DNA of 64,000 nt from Pseudonocardiaceae bacterium (GTDB taxonomy: Bacteria > Actinomycetota > Actinomycetes > Mycobacteriales > Pseudonocardiaceae): contig WHSZ01000014.1 in NCBI GenBank assembly GCA_009379845.1, positions 1 through 64,000 on the forward strand, read 5' to 3'. Below are positions 15,903 through 24,187 of this stretch, in pieces. The notes under the pieces were generated by a model. It saw nothing but the letters and a program-made list of their open reading frames with translations. It was not told the origin of the DNA and did no database searches. Position numbers and translations under genes: made by a program. Every line of letters begins with the position of its first letter. The stretch's first letter is position 1.

Positions 15903-17572
15903 ACAAGCTGGACCCGACAACGTTGGCGGTTGTCCGCGGCCGGTTGGCGCAACTCGTGGACGAGATGGACACCGTCTTCGAGCGGATGGCGTTCTCCCCG
16001 GTGATCTCCGATGCGCTGGACCGTGCGAACGGGATCTACCGTCCGGGCAGCGGAAGCATGATCGTGCAGGGGGAGCGAGGCCTGCCGATCTTCGTCGGGG
16101 TCATGCAGTTCGCGGTGCGGGCGGTGGCCGAGCATGTATCCGCCCCGGCCGAAGGCGATGTGTACCTGCTCAACGATCCCTACCTGGGTGGCACGCACAT
16201 CATGGACGTCAAGATGGTGCGGCCATTCTTTCACGACGGGAAGTTGTTGTGCTACCTCGCAAACACCGGACATTGGCCGGATATCGGTGGCCGGGTGCCT
16301 GGTGGGTTCGCCGCGCAGGCGTCCGATGTGTACCAGGAGGGATTGCGGGTGCCGCCGGTACGCATCGTGTCCGGCGGTGAGCTGCAACAGGACATCGTCG
16401 GCATTCTGCAGTTCAACAGCCGTATCCCGGATGACATCGTCGGAGACATCGACGCGCAGGTTTCCGCGCTACAGGTCGGGGAGGAACGGCTGCGGGAGCT
16501 TATCGACGAGTACGGTGTGGACACTGTCGAGAAATGCTGGAGTGAACTCGAGGTCCGTGCGGCCCAGGAGATGCGTTCGTACCTCGCGGAGCTTCCGGAC
16601 GGGCAGTACGAGTTCGTCGAGGTGATGGACAACGACGGGTTGGTGGACGAACCACTGGAGATCCGGGTTCGCACCACCGTGCACGGCGACGAACTCACCG
16701 TCGACTTCACCGGCAGCTCGGCTCCGTGTCTTGGTCCGATGAACAGCGTGCAGGCCGCGACGGTGTCCTCGGCGATGGTGGCGATCAAGCACATCTTCCC
16801 GGATATCGTGCTCAACAGCGGGATGTTCGAACCGTTGCACTTCACCATTCCGACCGACACGTTCCTCAACGCGGCGCGGCCCCGTCCGGTGGCCGGATGC
16901 GCCGCGGAAACCTCGCAACGCATCATCACCGCGGTGATGGGGGCGCTCGCGCAGGCCGCACCGGACCGTGTGCCCGCCGGCAGCTGCGCGACCATCAACA
17001 ACCTGTCCATGGGAGGTCAGGACGAGGCGGGCGATCCGTACGTGATGTACGTGTTCCTTGGCGGCGGGTACGGGGGAAACCGTGGCGGCGACGGACTGAC
17101 CAACGGGTGCAGCCTGATGTCCAGCGCGCGAACCCAGTCGATCGAGGTGACCGAGCAGCGATACCCGATCCGGTTCGATCGGTACGCGTTGCGGGAGGGC
17201 TCGGCCGGTGCCGGCAGGTACCGCGGTGGCTTCGGAGTGGATTACGAGTTCACCTTCACCGGCGATTCCGCACGTGTCTCACTACTCGGCGATCAGGCGC
17301 GCACCGCGCCCCGCGGGGTCGCCGGCGGACTCCCGGGTTCCACCGCGGCACCGTACTTCGTGCTGGACGGGCAGGAAACCGTGTTACCCATGCGGTCCAA
17401 AGGCGAGAACGTGCCGCTACGGCACGGTGATCGGGTGCGGTTGCGCACTCCCGGTGGTGGCGGGTGGGGCCCGCCAGCGGAACGTCCCAACGGGGAGATC
17501 GACCGCGATGTGAGCGGCGGTTACCTGAGCGAGCAGGAGGTGCGCCGTGAGTACCGCCCAACCCGCCGGTGA
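15899..17572 (+). CDS. hydantoinase/oxoprolinase subunit B (HyuB-like)
   Basis: Partner subunit of 557 residues, full length for the family. Typical segments are visible: VRGRLAQLVDEMDTVFERMAFSPVISDALDRANGIY, LLNDPYLGGTHIMDV, the GHWPDIGG and GGFAAQ stretch, and the C-terminal GGGGWGPPAERP glycine-rich end. ATGA coupling to subunit A shows they are made together. Its last 26 nt overlap the aminotransferase start. As part of the operon it provides the amidohydrolase half-site; the actual substrate is unknown. Confidence 0.92.
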   Translation: MNKLDPTTLAVVRGRLAQLVDEMDTVFERMAFSPVISDALDRANGIYRPGSGSMIVQGERGLPIFVGVMQFAVRAVAEHVSAPAEGDVYLLNDPYLGGTHIMDVKMVRPFFHDGKLLCYLANTGHWPDIGGRVPGGFAAQASDVYQEGLRVPPVRIVSGGELQQDIVGILQFNSRIPDDIVGDIDAQVSALQVGEERLRELIDEYGVDTVEKCWSELEVRAAQEMRSYLAELPDGQYEFVEVMDNDGLVDEPLEIRVRTTVHGDELTVDFTGSSAPCLGPMNSVQAATVSSAMVAIKHIFPDIVLNSGMFEPLHFTIPTDTFLNAARPRPVAGCAAETSQRIITAVMGALAQAAPDRVPAGSCATINNLSMGGQDEAGDPYVMYVFLGGGYGGNRGGDGLTNGCSLMSSARTQSIEVTEQRYPIRFDRYALREGSAGAGRYRGGFGVDYEFTFTGDSARVSLLGDQARTAPRGVAGGLPGSTAAPYFVLDGQETVLPMRSKGENVPLRHGDRVRLRTPGGGGWGPPAERPNGEIDRDVSGGYLSEQEVRREYRPTRR

Positions 17573-18890
17573 GCCGGCCGCGCGAGGCGCGTTGCTGCCC
17601 GTCACCGCGCGGGAGCTGCCGATAGTCGAACGCGGCGCGGGGGTTTACCTCTACGCCGAGGACGGCAGGCGTTACCTGGACGGAAGTTCCGGTGCGGTGG
17701 CGGCGAATCTGGGGCACGGCAACGAAACGATCGCCGAGGCGCTGGCCGAACAAGCTCGCACGGTGGCCTTCGCGCACCGAACCCAGTTCCGCTCCCGGCC
17801 CGCCGAGCAACTAGCTGCCCTGGTCGGCGAACACGCACCCGGCGAGCTGCGCTGGTCGCTGTTCAGCAGCAGCGGCTCGGAAGCCAACGAGCTCGCACTT
17901 CGCATCGCGATGGCGTACTGGGCGGCACGGGGGAAGCCGGAGAAGGTCGAGTTCGTCTCCCGATCGGTCAGCTACCACGGGTCCACGCTCGGTGCGCTAT
18001 CGCTGACCGGGCAGCCACGGCGGCGCGCCGGCGCCGAGGCTCTGCTGCACGGTTTCGCGCGGCTGCACACACCGGTGCCCGACGCGGGTAGTGTCGCCGA
18101 CCTGCGGGCGGAGCTGCAGCGGCTGGACCCGCGCGGGATCGCCGCGGTGGTGACCGAACCGATCGGCGGGGCATCCAGCGGTGCCGTCGTGCCACCCGAG
18201 GGCTACTACGAACACCTACGTGGCTGGTGCGATGCGCACGACGTGCTATGGATCGCCGACGAGGTGATGTGCGGCTTCGGTCGCACCGGGCAGTGGTTCG
18301 CGGTGCAGCACTGGGACGCGGTTCCGGACGTGTTGGTCTTCGGTAAGGGGGTCAGTGGCGGGTACGGCCCGTTGGCCGGGATCGTTTGTGGAGATCGGAT
18401 CGCGGAGCCGGTGCTGACCGACCGGGGTTTCGTCGATTTCGGACACACCTACAGCAACGCCCCGATCGGCGCGGCGCTCGGGCTCGCGGTGGTACGAGAA
18501 ATGCGCCGGCACCGCCTGGTGGAGCGGGCCGGCGAGATCGGTACGTTGCTGCGCGCCGAGCTGGACGCGGTTGCCGGACGCCATCCGATTGTTCACCAGC
18601 GCCGTGGGTTGGGGCTGCTGCACGCCATCGAGTTGGCGTGCCCGCCAAGTTCCCAGCCGTTTCCCGCCGAGCACGGGCTCACCCAGCGGCTGCTGGCGGC
18701 GGCTCGTGCCGAGGGACTGTTGCTTTATCCCGCGGTACAGGGCGTGCGGAACGGACGCGGAGACGGTGTGCTCATCGCGCCGCCACTGATCATCACCGCC
18801 GCGGAGGTCGGTGAGCTCGCCCGGAGCTTGGACGCCGCGCTGGGCACGTTGGAGGAAAGCCTGGACAGCAGCGGACCTGAGCGGTCCTGA
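17547..18890 (+). CDS. class III PLP-dependent aminotransferase
   Basis: Aminotransferase of 447 residues with the complete fold-type I pattern: YLYAEDGRRYLDGSSG near the N-terminus, FSSSGSEANELALRIA (cofactor phosphate loop), YHGSTLGAL, WIADEVMCGFGRTG with the PLP-ring Asp, and the Schiff-base lysine in FGKGVSGGYGPLAG. The GTG start at 17547 lies inside the end of hyuB (26-nt overlap) after GCAGGAGG... spacing. It closes the hydantoinase operon and may transaminate the amino acid or amine released by ring hydrolysis, or deliver an omega-amino compound to central metabolism. It is a different, intact paralogue of the broken aminotransferase at 10 kb. Confidence 0.9.
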   Translation: MSTAQPAGEPAARGALLPVTARELPIVERGAGVYLYAEDGRRYLDGSSGAVAANLGHGNETIAEALAEQARTVAFAHRTQFRSRPAEQLAALVGEHAPGELRWSLFSSSGSEANELALRIAMAYWAARGKPEKVEFVSRSVSYHGSTLGALSLTGQPRRRAGAEALLHGFARLHTPVPDAGSVADLRAELQRLDPRGIAAVVTEPIGGASSGAVVPPEGYYEHLRGWCDAHDVLWIADEVMCGFGRTGQWFAVQHWDAVPDVLVFGKGVSGGYGPLAGIVCGDRIAEPVLTDRGFVDFGHTYSNAPIGAALGLAVVREMRRHRLVERAGEIGTLLRAELDAVAGRHPIVHQRRGLGLLHAIELACPPSSQPFPAEHGLTQRLLAAARAEGLLLYPAVQGVRNGRGDGVLIAPPLIITAAEVGELARSLDAALGTLEESLDSSGPERS

Positions 18891-19322
18891 GTGGACTCGC
18901 CCGAAAAGACCCTTTCCGTGCGAAGTTCACCTGACCGCACGGCGTCCCTGGAGCGGCGAGGACCGCACGAGCGGACGGGTTCTCGTTCGCCGAGTGACTG
19001 CGGCTGGGCCGCGAGTTCAACGTGGTCGGCAGGTCGCGTCCGGGGTAGGCGCTCCGGCGAGACTTGTGCACTGGGGGTTGTGATGGTCGTGTTCGCCGGT
19101 GGGGAGGTTCCCGGGGTCGGTCGGGTAGGAACGGCACGACGTCGCGGGTGGCCGGTATCGCCGGTAGACGGGGCACTTATTCGGGCAGGTCGGTAGTCAC
19201 GGGACGGACCGGTGGCACATCCCGGCCGAGGCGAGCACCCTCGGTGGTGCGTGGCGGCCGGGCGAACCCCGTGAGTTGCCTGCGGATTGCTCCTTCGGTG
19301 GCGGTGCCTGGCTTTTTTTCTC
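18891..19322. other. intergenic stretch, no gene supported
   Basis: About 430 bases between the aminotransferase and the IS remnant. Open frames exist but their composition is that of random GC-rich DNA, with no ribosome site or recognisable domain. No strong hairpin was found. Confidence 0.5.
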
Positions 19323-19380
19323 CCGCGTCAGACTTTGTGGTTCAGGGGTTTTGTAGGGTCCTGAGCTGGAGGTGCTGACG

Positions 19381-19701
19381 ATGTCACGTCCACCGGCGGT
19401 GCCGGTCGAGGATAAGCAGTGGATCGTGTTGAGTGTGTTGTCCGGCGAGATGACGCTCGCGGAAGCGGCGCGACGGAACAAGGTCTCCGAACAGTCGTTG
19501 TCTCGCTGGAAGAGCCAGTTCCTGGAGGCAGGCCGGGTCGGGCTGGCCGAGGGCGGCAAGTCGGGTCCGTCGACCCGAGAGCAGCAGCTGCGGTCCGAGA
19601 TCGATGAGTTGACCGCGGCCCTGGGCGAGGCCCATGTACAGCTGCGGGTGTGGAAGAAGTCTGCCGAGCACCAGCTGGGCCCTTCGAGGACCTTGAGATG
19701 A
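19381..19701 (+). CDS. IS3-type transposase orfA (HTH protein)
   Basis: Protein of 106 residues. An N-terminal HTH (about 12-55: DKQWIVLSVLSGEMTLAEAARRNKVSEQSLSRWKSQFLEAG) is followed by a Leu-heptad-like coiled coil (about 70-98: REQQLRSEIDELTAALGEAHVQL), the usual orfA layout in which the coil mediates multimerisation. ATG at 19381 follows GGAGGTGCTGACG. Without a complete orfB partner it cannot transpose on its own. Confidence 0.75.
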   Translation: MSRPPAVPVEDKQWIVLSVLSGEMTLAEAARRNKVSEQSLSRWKSQFLEAGRVGLAEGGKSGPSTREQQLRSEIDELTAALGEAHVQLRVWKKSAEHQLGPSRTLR

Positions 19702-19826
19702 TCCGACAAGCTGCGGGAATGCCGGTCTCGAGGTTCACACGGCTGTTGGGCATTCCGCGCCGATCCTATACTCGCTGGCTCAGAACGGCGCTCGCCGCGA
19801 GCGACGCGGGACACAGGAGCTATTGA
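19698..19826 (+). pseudogene. truncated IS3-type orfB start
   Basis: A 42-residue frame (MIRQAAGMPVSRFTRLLGIP..) overlapping the orfA stop. It matches the small HTH (VSRFTRLLGIPRRSYTRW) at the start of IS3 orfB proteins, then stops at a TGA (19824) before any integrase core. The DDE domain is absent from the window. Confidence 0.65.
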
Positions 19827-19909
19827 CCGTGTACGTGGTCGAGCGCTGGCTCGCTCGCCTCAGCAGGTCCGGCTACGACTTTGTACCTACCGGTTGATCT
19901 TGATGTCGC

Positions 19910-20739
19910 TCATTTCGCGGCGAGCTGCCGGAGGAACCATCGTGTCAGGATCTCGTCGACCACCTTGGCCGCGGGCAGTTGCGGGGCCGGTTCCAGGCCG
20001 GGTTCCTCGGCGAGCGGGTGCGGCAGGTCCGGCACGTTCATCAGCTCGACGTCGTCCGGGTGCGCGTACCGCTCGCGCAGCGCGTCGACCAGAGCGGCCG
20101 CGTCGGTCCGGAACGCCGGGTGGTCCAGCTCGCCACTGACGAGGAGCAACGGCGGTTGTGCCGCAACACCTCCAGCGACGCGGGCGACGAAGTCCAGTTC
20201 GTCGGCGGTCTTGCGGGACTCGGCGGTCCACGGGTATGCCTGTCCGAACCCGGCCTCGATGAGCTCAACAGCGGACCGTATCCGCACGGCCGGGTTGACC
20301 ACTGCGACCGCCTTGATCGGAATCCGCCCCGTGGTCACCACTTCCAGCGCTACGGCTCCGCCGAGCGAACCGCCGAGGACTCGACCGGCTCGTCGTCGAC
20401 CGGCAGCTGATCGCGCAGCGCGGCCAGCGCGGCAGGGAATTCGTCGGCGGCCTGGTAGAGGAACGGGGCCAGGTACGCCATCAACGCGTCCCTGTGGATG
20501 AGCTCGATGACGGCGTCGAGGCGGCCATCGACCATCCGTACACCGCACATCGGCATGCCAAGGTGCACCCGCCAGGCAGGCACGCCGGTCATGGGCCACG
20601 CGGCCGCGAAGGCCGCGTCCGTACGGGGCGCGTCCAGCATGTGCCAGGTCACGATCAACGGCGCGGGGCCGTCGGTGACACCGGCCGGTGGCAGCGCCGT
20701 GAACGGTACGCCCGCTGCGGTACCGGTGATGGTTTCCAT
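19910..20739 (-). pseudogene. alpha/beta hydrolase interrupted by a single-base frameshift
   Basis: Two frames make one hydrolase. The N-terminal part (20739 to about 20384) starts METITGTAAGVPFTALPP and contains LIVTWHMLDAPRTD. The C-terminal part (about 20383 to 19910) carries the nucleophile elbow RVLGGSLGGAVALEV, SGELDHPAF and the His-containing DLPHPLAEEPG. Reading through needs one added base around 20382, just before the GGSLGG elbow, so the N-terminal frame alone ends without its nucleophile. Either a real pseudogene or a base-call error. The 3' end directly abuts the IS remnant. It lies 195 nt downstream of the crotonase gene on the same strand. Confidence 0.78.
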
Positions 20740-20933
20740 AGGTCCCTACTTTTCCTCGGCTGTCAGGCCAGTCTAGGCAGCTCGACGGGCCGCGGATCTG
20801 CTTTCCGCCAACGGCGAAATTGGAGCCACCGCCCGGTCGATGAGGACGGGTGCTGGACGTCTGGCAGCGGCTGCGGGCCAAGGCTGGGCGGCAGGGGGTC
20901 CGGTTGTGCCTGCCGGGCCGGCCGGTGGAAGCC

Positions 20934-21776
20934 TCAGCGCGGTCGTGAGCCGTAGTCGCCGAACGGCTCGTCGCGTTCCCGAACCGCGTGCCGGAATCCC
21001 GTTTGTGCGGCCCTGGCAACGAAATCGCGACCTTCCTGGGTGTGCCTGGCAACGCCGTCCAGGAAGGTGCCGAGCGTGCGACTGGACGACAGGCCCATGT
21101 TCTCCGCGGTCTGGTTGCACAGCAGCTTGAGCATTTCCGTCTGATTGCCCGGCAGCCGGGCGATCCTGCCCGCCAGCGCCGTGGCGTGCTCCAGAAGCTG
21201 GTCGTCGGGCACGACTTCCAGGATCATCCCGATGTCGGCCGCCGTGCGGGCTGGAATCTCGTCGCCGGTCAGCAGGTAGCGCTTGGCCTTCTCGAATCCC
21301 AGCCGGTACACCCACATCGCGGTAGTCGGCGTGCCCCACACCCGCGCGGGCGGGTAGCCGAACCGCGCGCTGTCCGCGGCCACGATGAGGTCGGCGCAGA
21401 GCACCATGTCGGTGCCGCCCGCGACGCACCAGCCTTGCACTGCGGCGATGGTGGGTTTGGCGGCATACCACAGTTTGAGGTAGGTATCCACGAAGCTGGA
21501 CATCATCCGGAAGTCCGCGGCGGAATCCCACACCCGGCTGGAGTCCTCTTCGGTGGCTTGGAATTCCGTCGCCCAGTCCAGGCCGTAGCCGGCACAGAAC
21601 GCCGGTCCGTCCGCGCGCAACAGGATGACCCGGACCTCGGGGTCGGCGTCCGCGTCGTCGATCGCGGCGCTCAGCGCGTCCCGCAGGTTCGGCGTGATGG
21701 TGTTGTACTCGTCCGGCCGGGCGAGAACGATAGATCGCACCCCGGCATCGGTTTCCGTCCGGACAGGCTCGGTCAT
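20934..21776 (-). CDS. enoyl-CoA hydratase/isomerase family protein (crotonase)
   Basis: Crotonase-fold protein of 280 residues. The first oxyanion-hole segment is AFCAGYGLDW (about 59-68); the second is GWCVAGGTDMVLCADLIVA (about 113-131). The position that usually holds the catalytic Glu reads GYPPARVWGTPTT, so standard hydratase chemistry is uncertain and an isomerase or hydrolase role is possible. Its start overlaps the acyl-CoA dehydrogenase stop by 4 nt, so it is the third gene of a TetR - dehydrogenase - crotonase operon for breakdown of an acyl-CoA. Confidence 0.9.
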   Translation of the reverse strand: MTEPVRTETDAGVRSIVLARPDEYNTITPNLRDALSAAIDDADADPEVRVILLRADGPAFCAGYGLDWATEFQATEEDSSRVWDSAADFRMMSSFVDTYLKLWYAAKPTIAAVQGWCVAGGTDMVLCADLIVAADSARFGYPPARVWGTPTTAMWVYRLGFEKAKRYLLTGDEIPARTAADIGMILEVVPDDQLLEHATALAGRIARLPGNQTEMLKLLCNQTAENMGLSSSRTLGTFLDGVARHTQEGRDFVARAAQTGFRHAVRERDEPFGDYGSRPR

Positions 21777-23404
21777 CGGTCGATCCGGACCCTGTCGATG
21801 ATCGCGCCAATGTCCACACCGGACGGCAAGGTGCCGAAGGCCAGCCCGGCATCACCGTTCAACCGCGACGCGCAGAACGCGTCCGCGACGGCTGAGTTCC
21901 CGTGCCGCACAAGCAACGAGCCCTGCAGTACCTGCGCCATGGATTCGGCCAGCCGGCGAGCCCGGTATTCGATGTCCTCGTGATCGGTGAGTTCCTTGCG
22001 CAACCGTGCGATCGCCTCGTCAAGGCGAGCGTCGGCGCCGGCGGCCCGATCAACCTCGGTGAAGAACGCGTCCACCGAATCGGGTTGTTTCGCCATGGCG
22101 CGCAGCGCATCCAGCGCCGCCACGTTCCCTGATCCCTCCCAAATGGATGGTAGCGGCGACTCCCGGTACAGCCGCGGCATACCGGACTCTTCCACATAAC
22201 CGTTGCCGCCCAAGCATTCCAGCGACTCGGCGGCGTGTGCCGGTCCACGTTTGCACACCCAGTACTTGGTAGCCGCGAGCGCCAGGCGCCGGAACGCATC
22301 CTCCTGCTCGTCGCCGGCTGCGGCACGCTCCATGGCCCCGGCCAACCGCATCGCGACGGTGACCGCCGCTTCCGACTCGATCGCCAGGTCGGCAAGCACG
22401 TTGCCCATCAGTGGCGCTTCGAGTAGGCGCGTCCCGAACGCGCTGCGGTGTGCCGCGTGGTGCGCCGCCTGCACGGCGCCGAGCCGCATACCGCTCGCGG
22501 TGCCGAGCACGCAGTCCAGCCGGGTGTGGTTGACCATCGCGATGATGGTGCGCACCCCCTTGCCTTCCGCGCCGACCAGCCAGCCGAGCGCGCCGTCGTA
22601 CTCGACCTCGGCCGAGGCGTTGGAGCGGTTGCCGAGCTTGTCCTTCAACCGCTGCAGGTGGAACCGGTTGCGGGAGCCGTCCGGTAGCACGCGGGGCAGC
22701 AGGAAGCAGGACAGCCCGCCGGGAGCCTGCGCGAGGGTGAGGAAAACATCCGACATCGGGGCCGAGGTGAACCACTTGTGGCCGGTGATCCGGTAGGAGC
22801 CGTCCCCGGTTGGCTGCGCGCTCGTGGTGTTGGCGCGCACGTCCGAGCCGCCCTGCTTCTCGGTCATCGACATGCCGGCGATCAACCCGCGCTTGGTTTC
22901 CGGCACCCGGAGTCCGTAGTCGTAGCGGGTCGAGGACAGCAACGGCTCGTAGGCTTCCGCCAGCTCCGGGTTGGTACGCAAGACCGGAACGGCCGCGTAG
23001 GTCATCGATATCGGACACAGATGCCCGGCCTCGGCCTGGCCCCACACGTACATCTTGGCCGCTCGGGCCACGTGCGCGCCGGTCCGCTGCTCGCGCCAGG
23101 GTGCGGCGTGCAGCCCGTGCGCGATGCCCACGGTCATCAGGTCGTGCCAGTGCGGATGGAACTCCACCTCGTCGATGCGATGCCCGTACCGGTCGTGCGT
23201 GTGCAGCACCGGGGGGTGGGTGTTCACCAACCGCGACCATTCCCGGACCTCCGCACCACCGGCGAGCGCGCCAAGCTCGTGCAACTCGGTCTCCGCCCAT
23301 CCGGCGCCCTCCCTGCGCAACGCCTCCAGCAGTCCGGGCTCAGCGGCGACGTCGTAGTCCACCAGCGGCGGAACCTGGTTGGTGACCTCATGTGTTGGCG
23401 ACAT
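21773..23404 (-). CDS. acyl-CoA dehydrogenase, AidB-like subgroup
   Basis: FAD-dependent dehydrogenase of 543 residues, longer than ordinary acyl-CoA dehydrogenases (about 380-400) and close to the AidB-like group. Signatures include MSMTEKQGGSDVRANTT and ITGHKWFTSAPMSDV (flavin and substrate contacts), the HHAAHRSAFGTRLLEAPLM helix, LECLGGNGYVEESGMPRLYRESPLPSIWEGSGN with the flavin-binding loop, and an arginine-rich C-terminal bundle. The start overlaps the TetR gene by 17 nt and the end overlaps the crotonase start. Either a catabolic dehydrogenase of a branched or aromatic acyl-CoA, or an AidB-like protective flavoprotein; the crotonase partner favours catabolism. Confidence 0.9.
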   Translation of the reverse strand: MSPTHEVTNQVPPLVDYDVAAEPGLLEALRREGAGWAETELHELGALAGGAEVREWSRLVNTHPPVLHTHDRYGHRIDEVEFHPHWHDLMTVGIAHGLHAAPWREQRTGAHVARAAKMYVWGQAEAGHLCPISMTYAAVPVLRTNPELAEAYEPLLSSTRYDYGLRVPETKRGLIAGMSMTEKQGGSDVRANTTSAQPTGDGSYRITGHKWFTSAPMSDVFLTLAQAPGGLSCFLLPRVLPDGSRNRFHLQRLKDKLGNRSNASAEVEYDGALGWLVGAEGKGVRTIIAMVNHTRLDCVLGTASGMRLGAVQAAHHAAHRSAFGTRLLEAPLMGNVLADLAIESEAAVTVAMRLAGAMERAAAGDEQEDAFRRLALAATKYWVCKRGPAHAAESLECLGGNGYVEESGMPRLYRESPLPSIWEGSGNVAALDALRAMAKQPDSVDAFFTEVDRAAGADARLDEAIARLRKELTDHEDIEYRARRLAESMAQVLQGSLLVRHGNSAVADAFCASRLNGDAGLAFGTLPSGVDIGAIIDRVRIDR

Positions 23405-23999
23405 CGGAACTCCCTAACGCACGCAATGTGAACTCGATCAGGGGCGGCACCGGATCGATAGTGTCGCCCCCCGCGGCCAGCGGGCCGACCAGCACCTCGG
23501 CCACCGCGCCGATCAGTGCTGCCGCGGCGGTCTCGGCGTCCTGTGGCGGCAATTGACCCGCGGCCACCGCTTCGGTGATCCGGGTGGCCGCGGCGTCCCG
23601 GAAGGCCTGGCGGAACACCAGACGTTCCGCCTCCACCGGAGCATCCACCGGCTCGGCAAGCAACGCGTAGGCCAGCCGGGGAGATTTCAGGGCGCGCACC
23701 GCGAACGTCTCCACCACGGCCACGATTCGCTCAACGAGATCGTCCGGTCGCGCGGCAGCCTTCCGCACCGCCTGTACCTCGCGGCCGACCACGACCCTGA
23801 ACAACTCAACGACCAGCTCGGCCTTGCTGGGGAAGTGCTGGTATACGCTGCCGATTCCGACGCCCGCCCGTGCCGCCACCGCCGCGACGGAGCACCCCGC
23901 GTAGCCCTGCTCGGCGAGCAGGCCGGTCGCGGCCTCGATGATCGCCGTGCGCTGGGCGTCCAGCCGGGCCTGGACACGAGGGGTTCGCCGGTACGGCAT
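23388..23999 (-). CDS. TetR-family transcriptional regulator
   Basis: Regulator of 203 residues when started at the ATG at 23999 (MPYRRTPRVQARLDAQRTA), the start that gives a normal TetR length. The HTH covers about 20-60 (IIEAATGLLAEQGYAGCSVAAVAARAGVGIGSVYQHFPSKAELV). The ligand domain contains two long helical stretches with no catalytic residues. It is the first gene of the minus-strand operon with the acyl-CoA dehydrogenase and crotonase, and divergent from the GH15 gene. It probably represses its own operon in response to an acyl-CoA. Confidence 0.9.
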   Translation of the reverse strand: MPYRRTPRVQARLDAQRTAIIEAATGLLAEQGYAGCSVAAVAARAGVGIGSVYQHFPSKAELVVELFRVVVGREVQAVRKAAARPDDLVERIVAVVETFAVRALKSPRLAYALLAEPVDAPVEAERLVFRQAFRDAAATRITEAVAAGQLPPQDAETAAAALIGAVAEVLVGPLAAGGDTIDPVPPLIEFTLRALGSSDVANT

Positions 24000-24006
24000 A
24001 TAAGAA

Positions 24007-24031
24007 GTGAAGCACCGATTCAGGACTTCAC
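24007..24031. promoter_or_regulatory. candidate TetR operator
   Basis: GTGAAG (24007-24012) and CTTCAC (24026-24031) form an inverted repeat with a 13-nt spacer, starting 8 nt before the TetR start codon in the divergent intergenic region. The position suits autorepression. The arms are short, so support is modest. Confidence 0.4.
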
Positions 24032-24187
24032 GCAACCGGCTACGCCCACCGATCACGCCCTGGGCGCGGCCGTACACCCCGTCCACATCGGGCGGAGTAG
24101 CGCCCCGGTGTAGTGCGGGGAGGTTTCCGGGTACTCCGGAGGGTGACGTCATCTCGCCGGGGACCTCGCTGGGGAAGGAGGCAGCCA

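Larger units (their letters stand above)
19323..19880 (+). mobile_element. remnant of an IS3-type insertion sequence
   Basis: Holds an intact-looking orfA (19381-19701) and only the first 42 codons of orfB (19698-19826), which overlaps it. The integrase (DDE) part of orfB is missing and the element runs straight into the 3' end of the next gene. No convincing terminal inverted repeats are visible. The octamer GACTTTGT occurs near both ends (about 19328 and 19877) but is too short to prove a target duplication. The element is dead and marks past rearrangement here. Confidence 0.7.

Noticed and set aside
19328..19884. GACTTTGT at both ends of the IS remnant as a target-site duplication
   Set aside because: Eight bases are longer than typical IS3 duplications, and the copies are not precisely at element ends; terminal inverted repeats are not visible.
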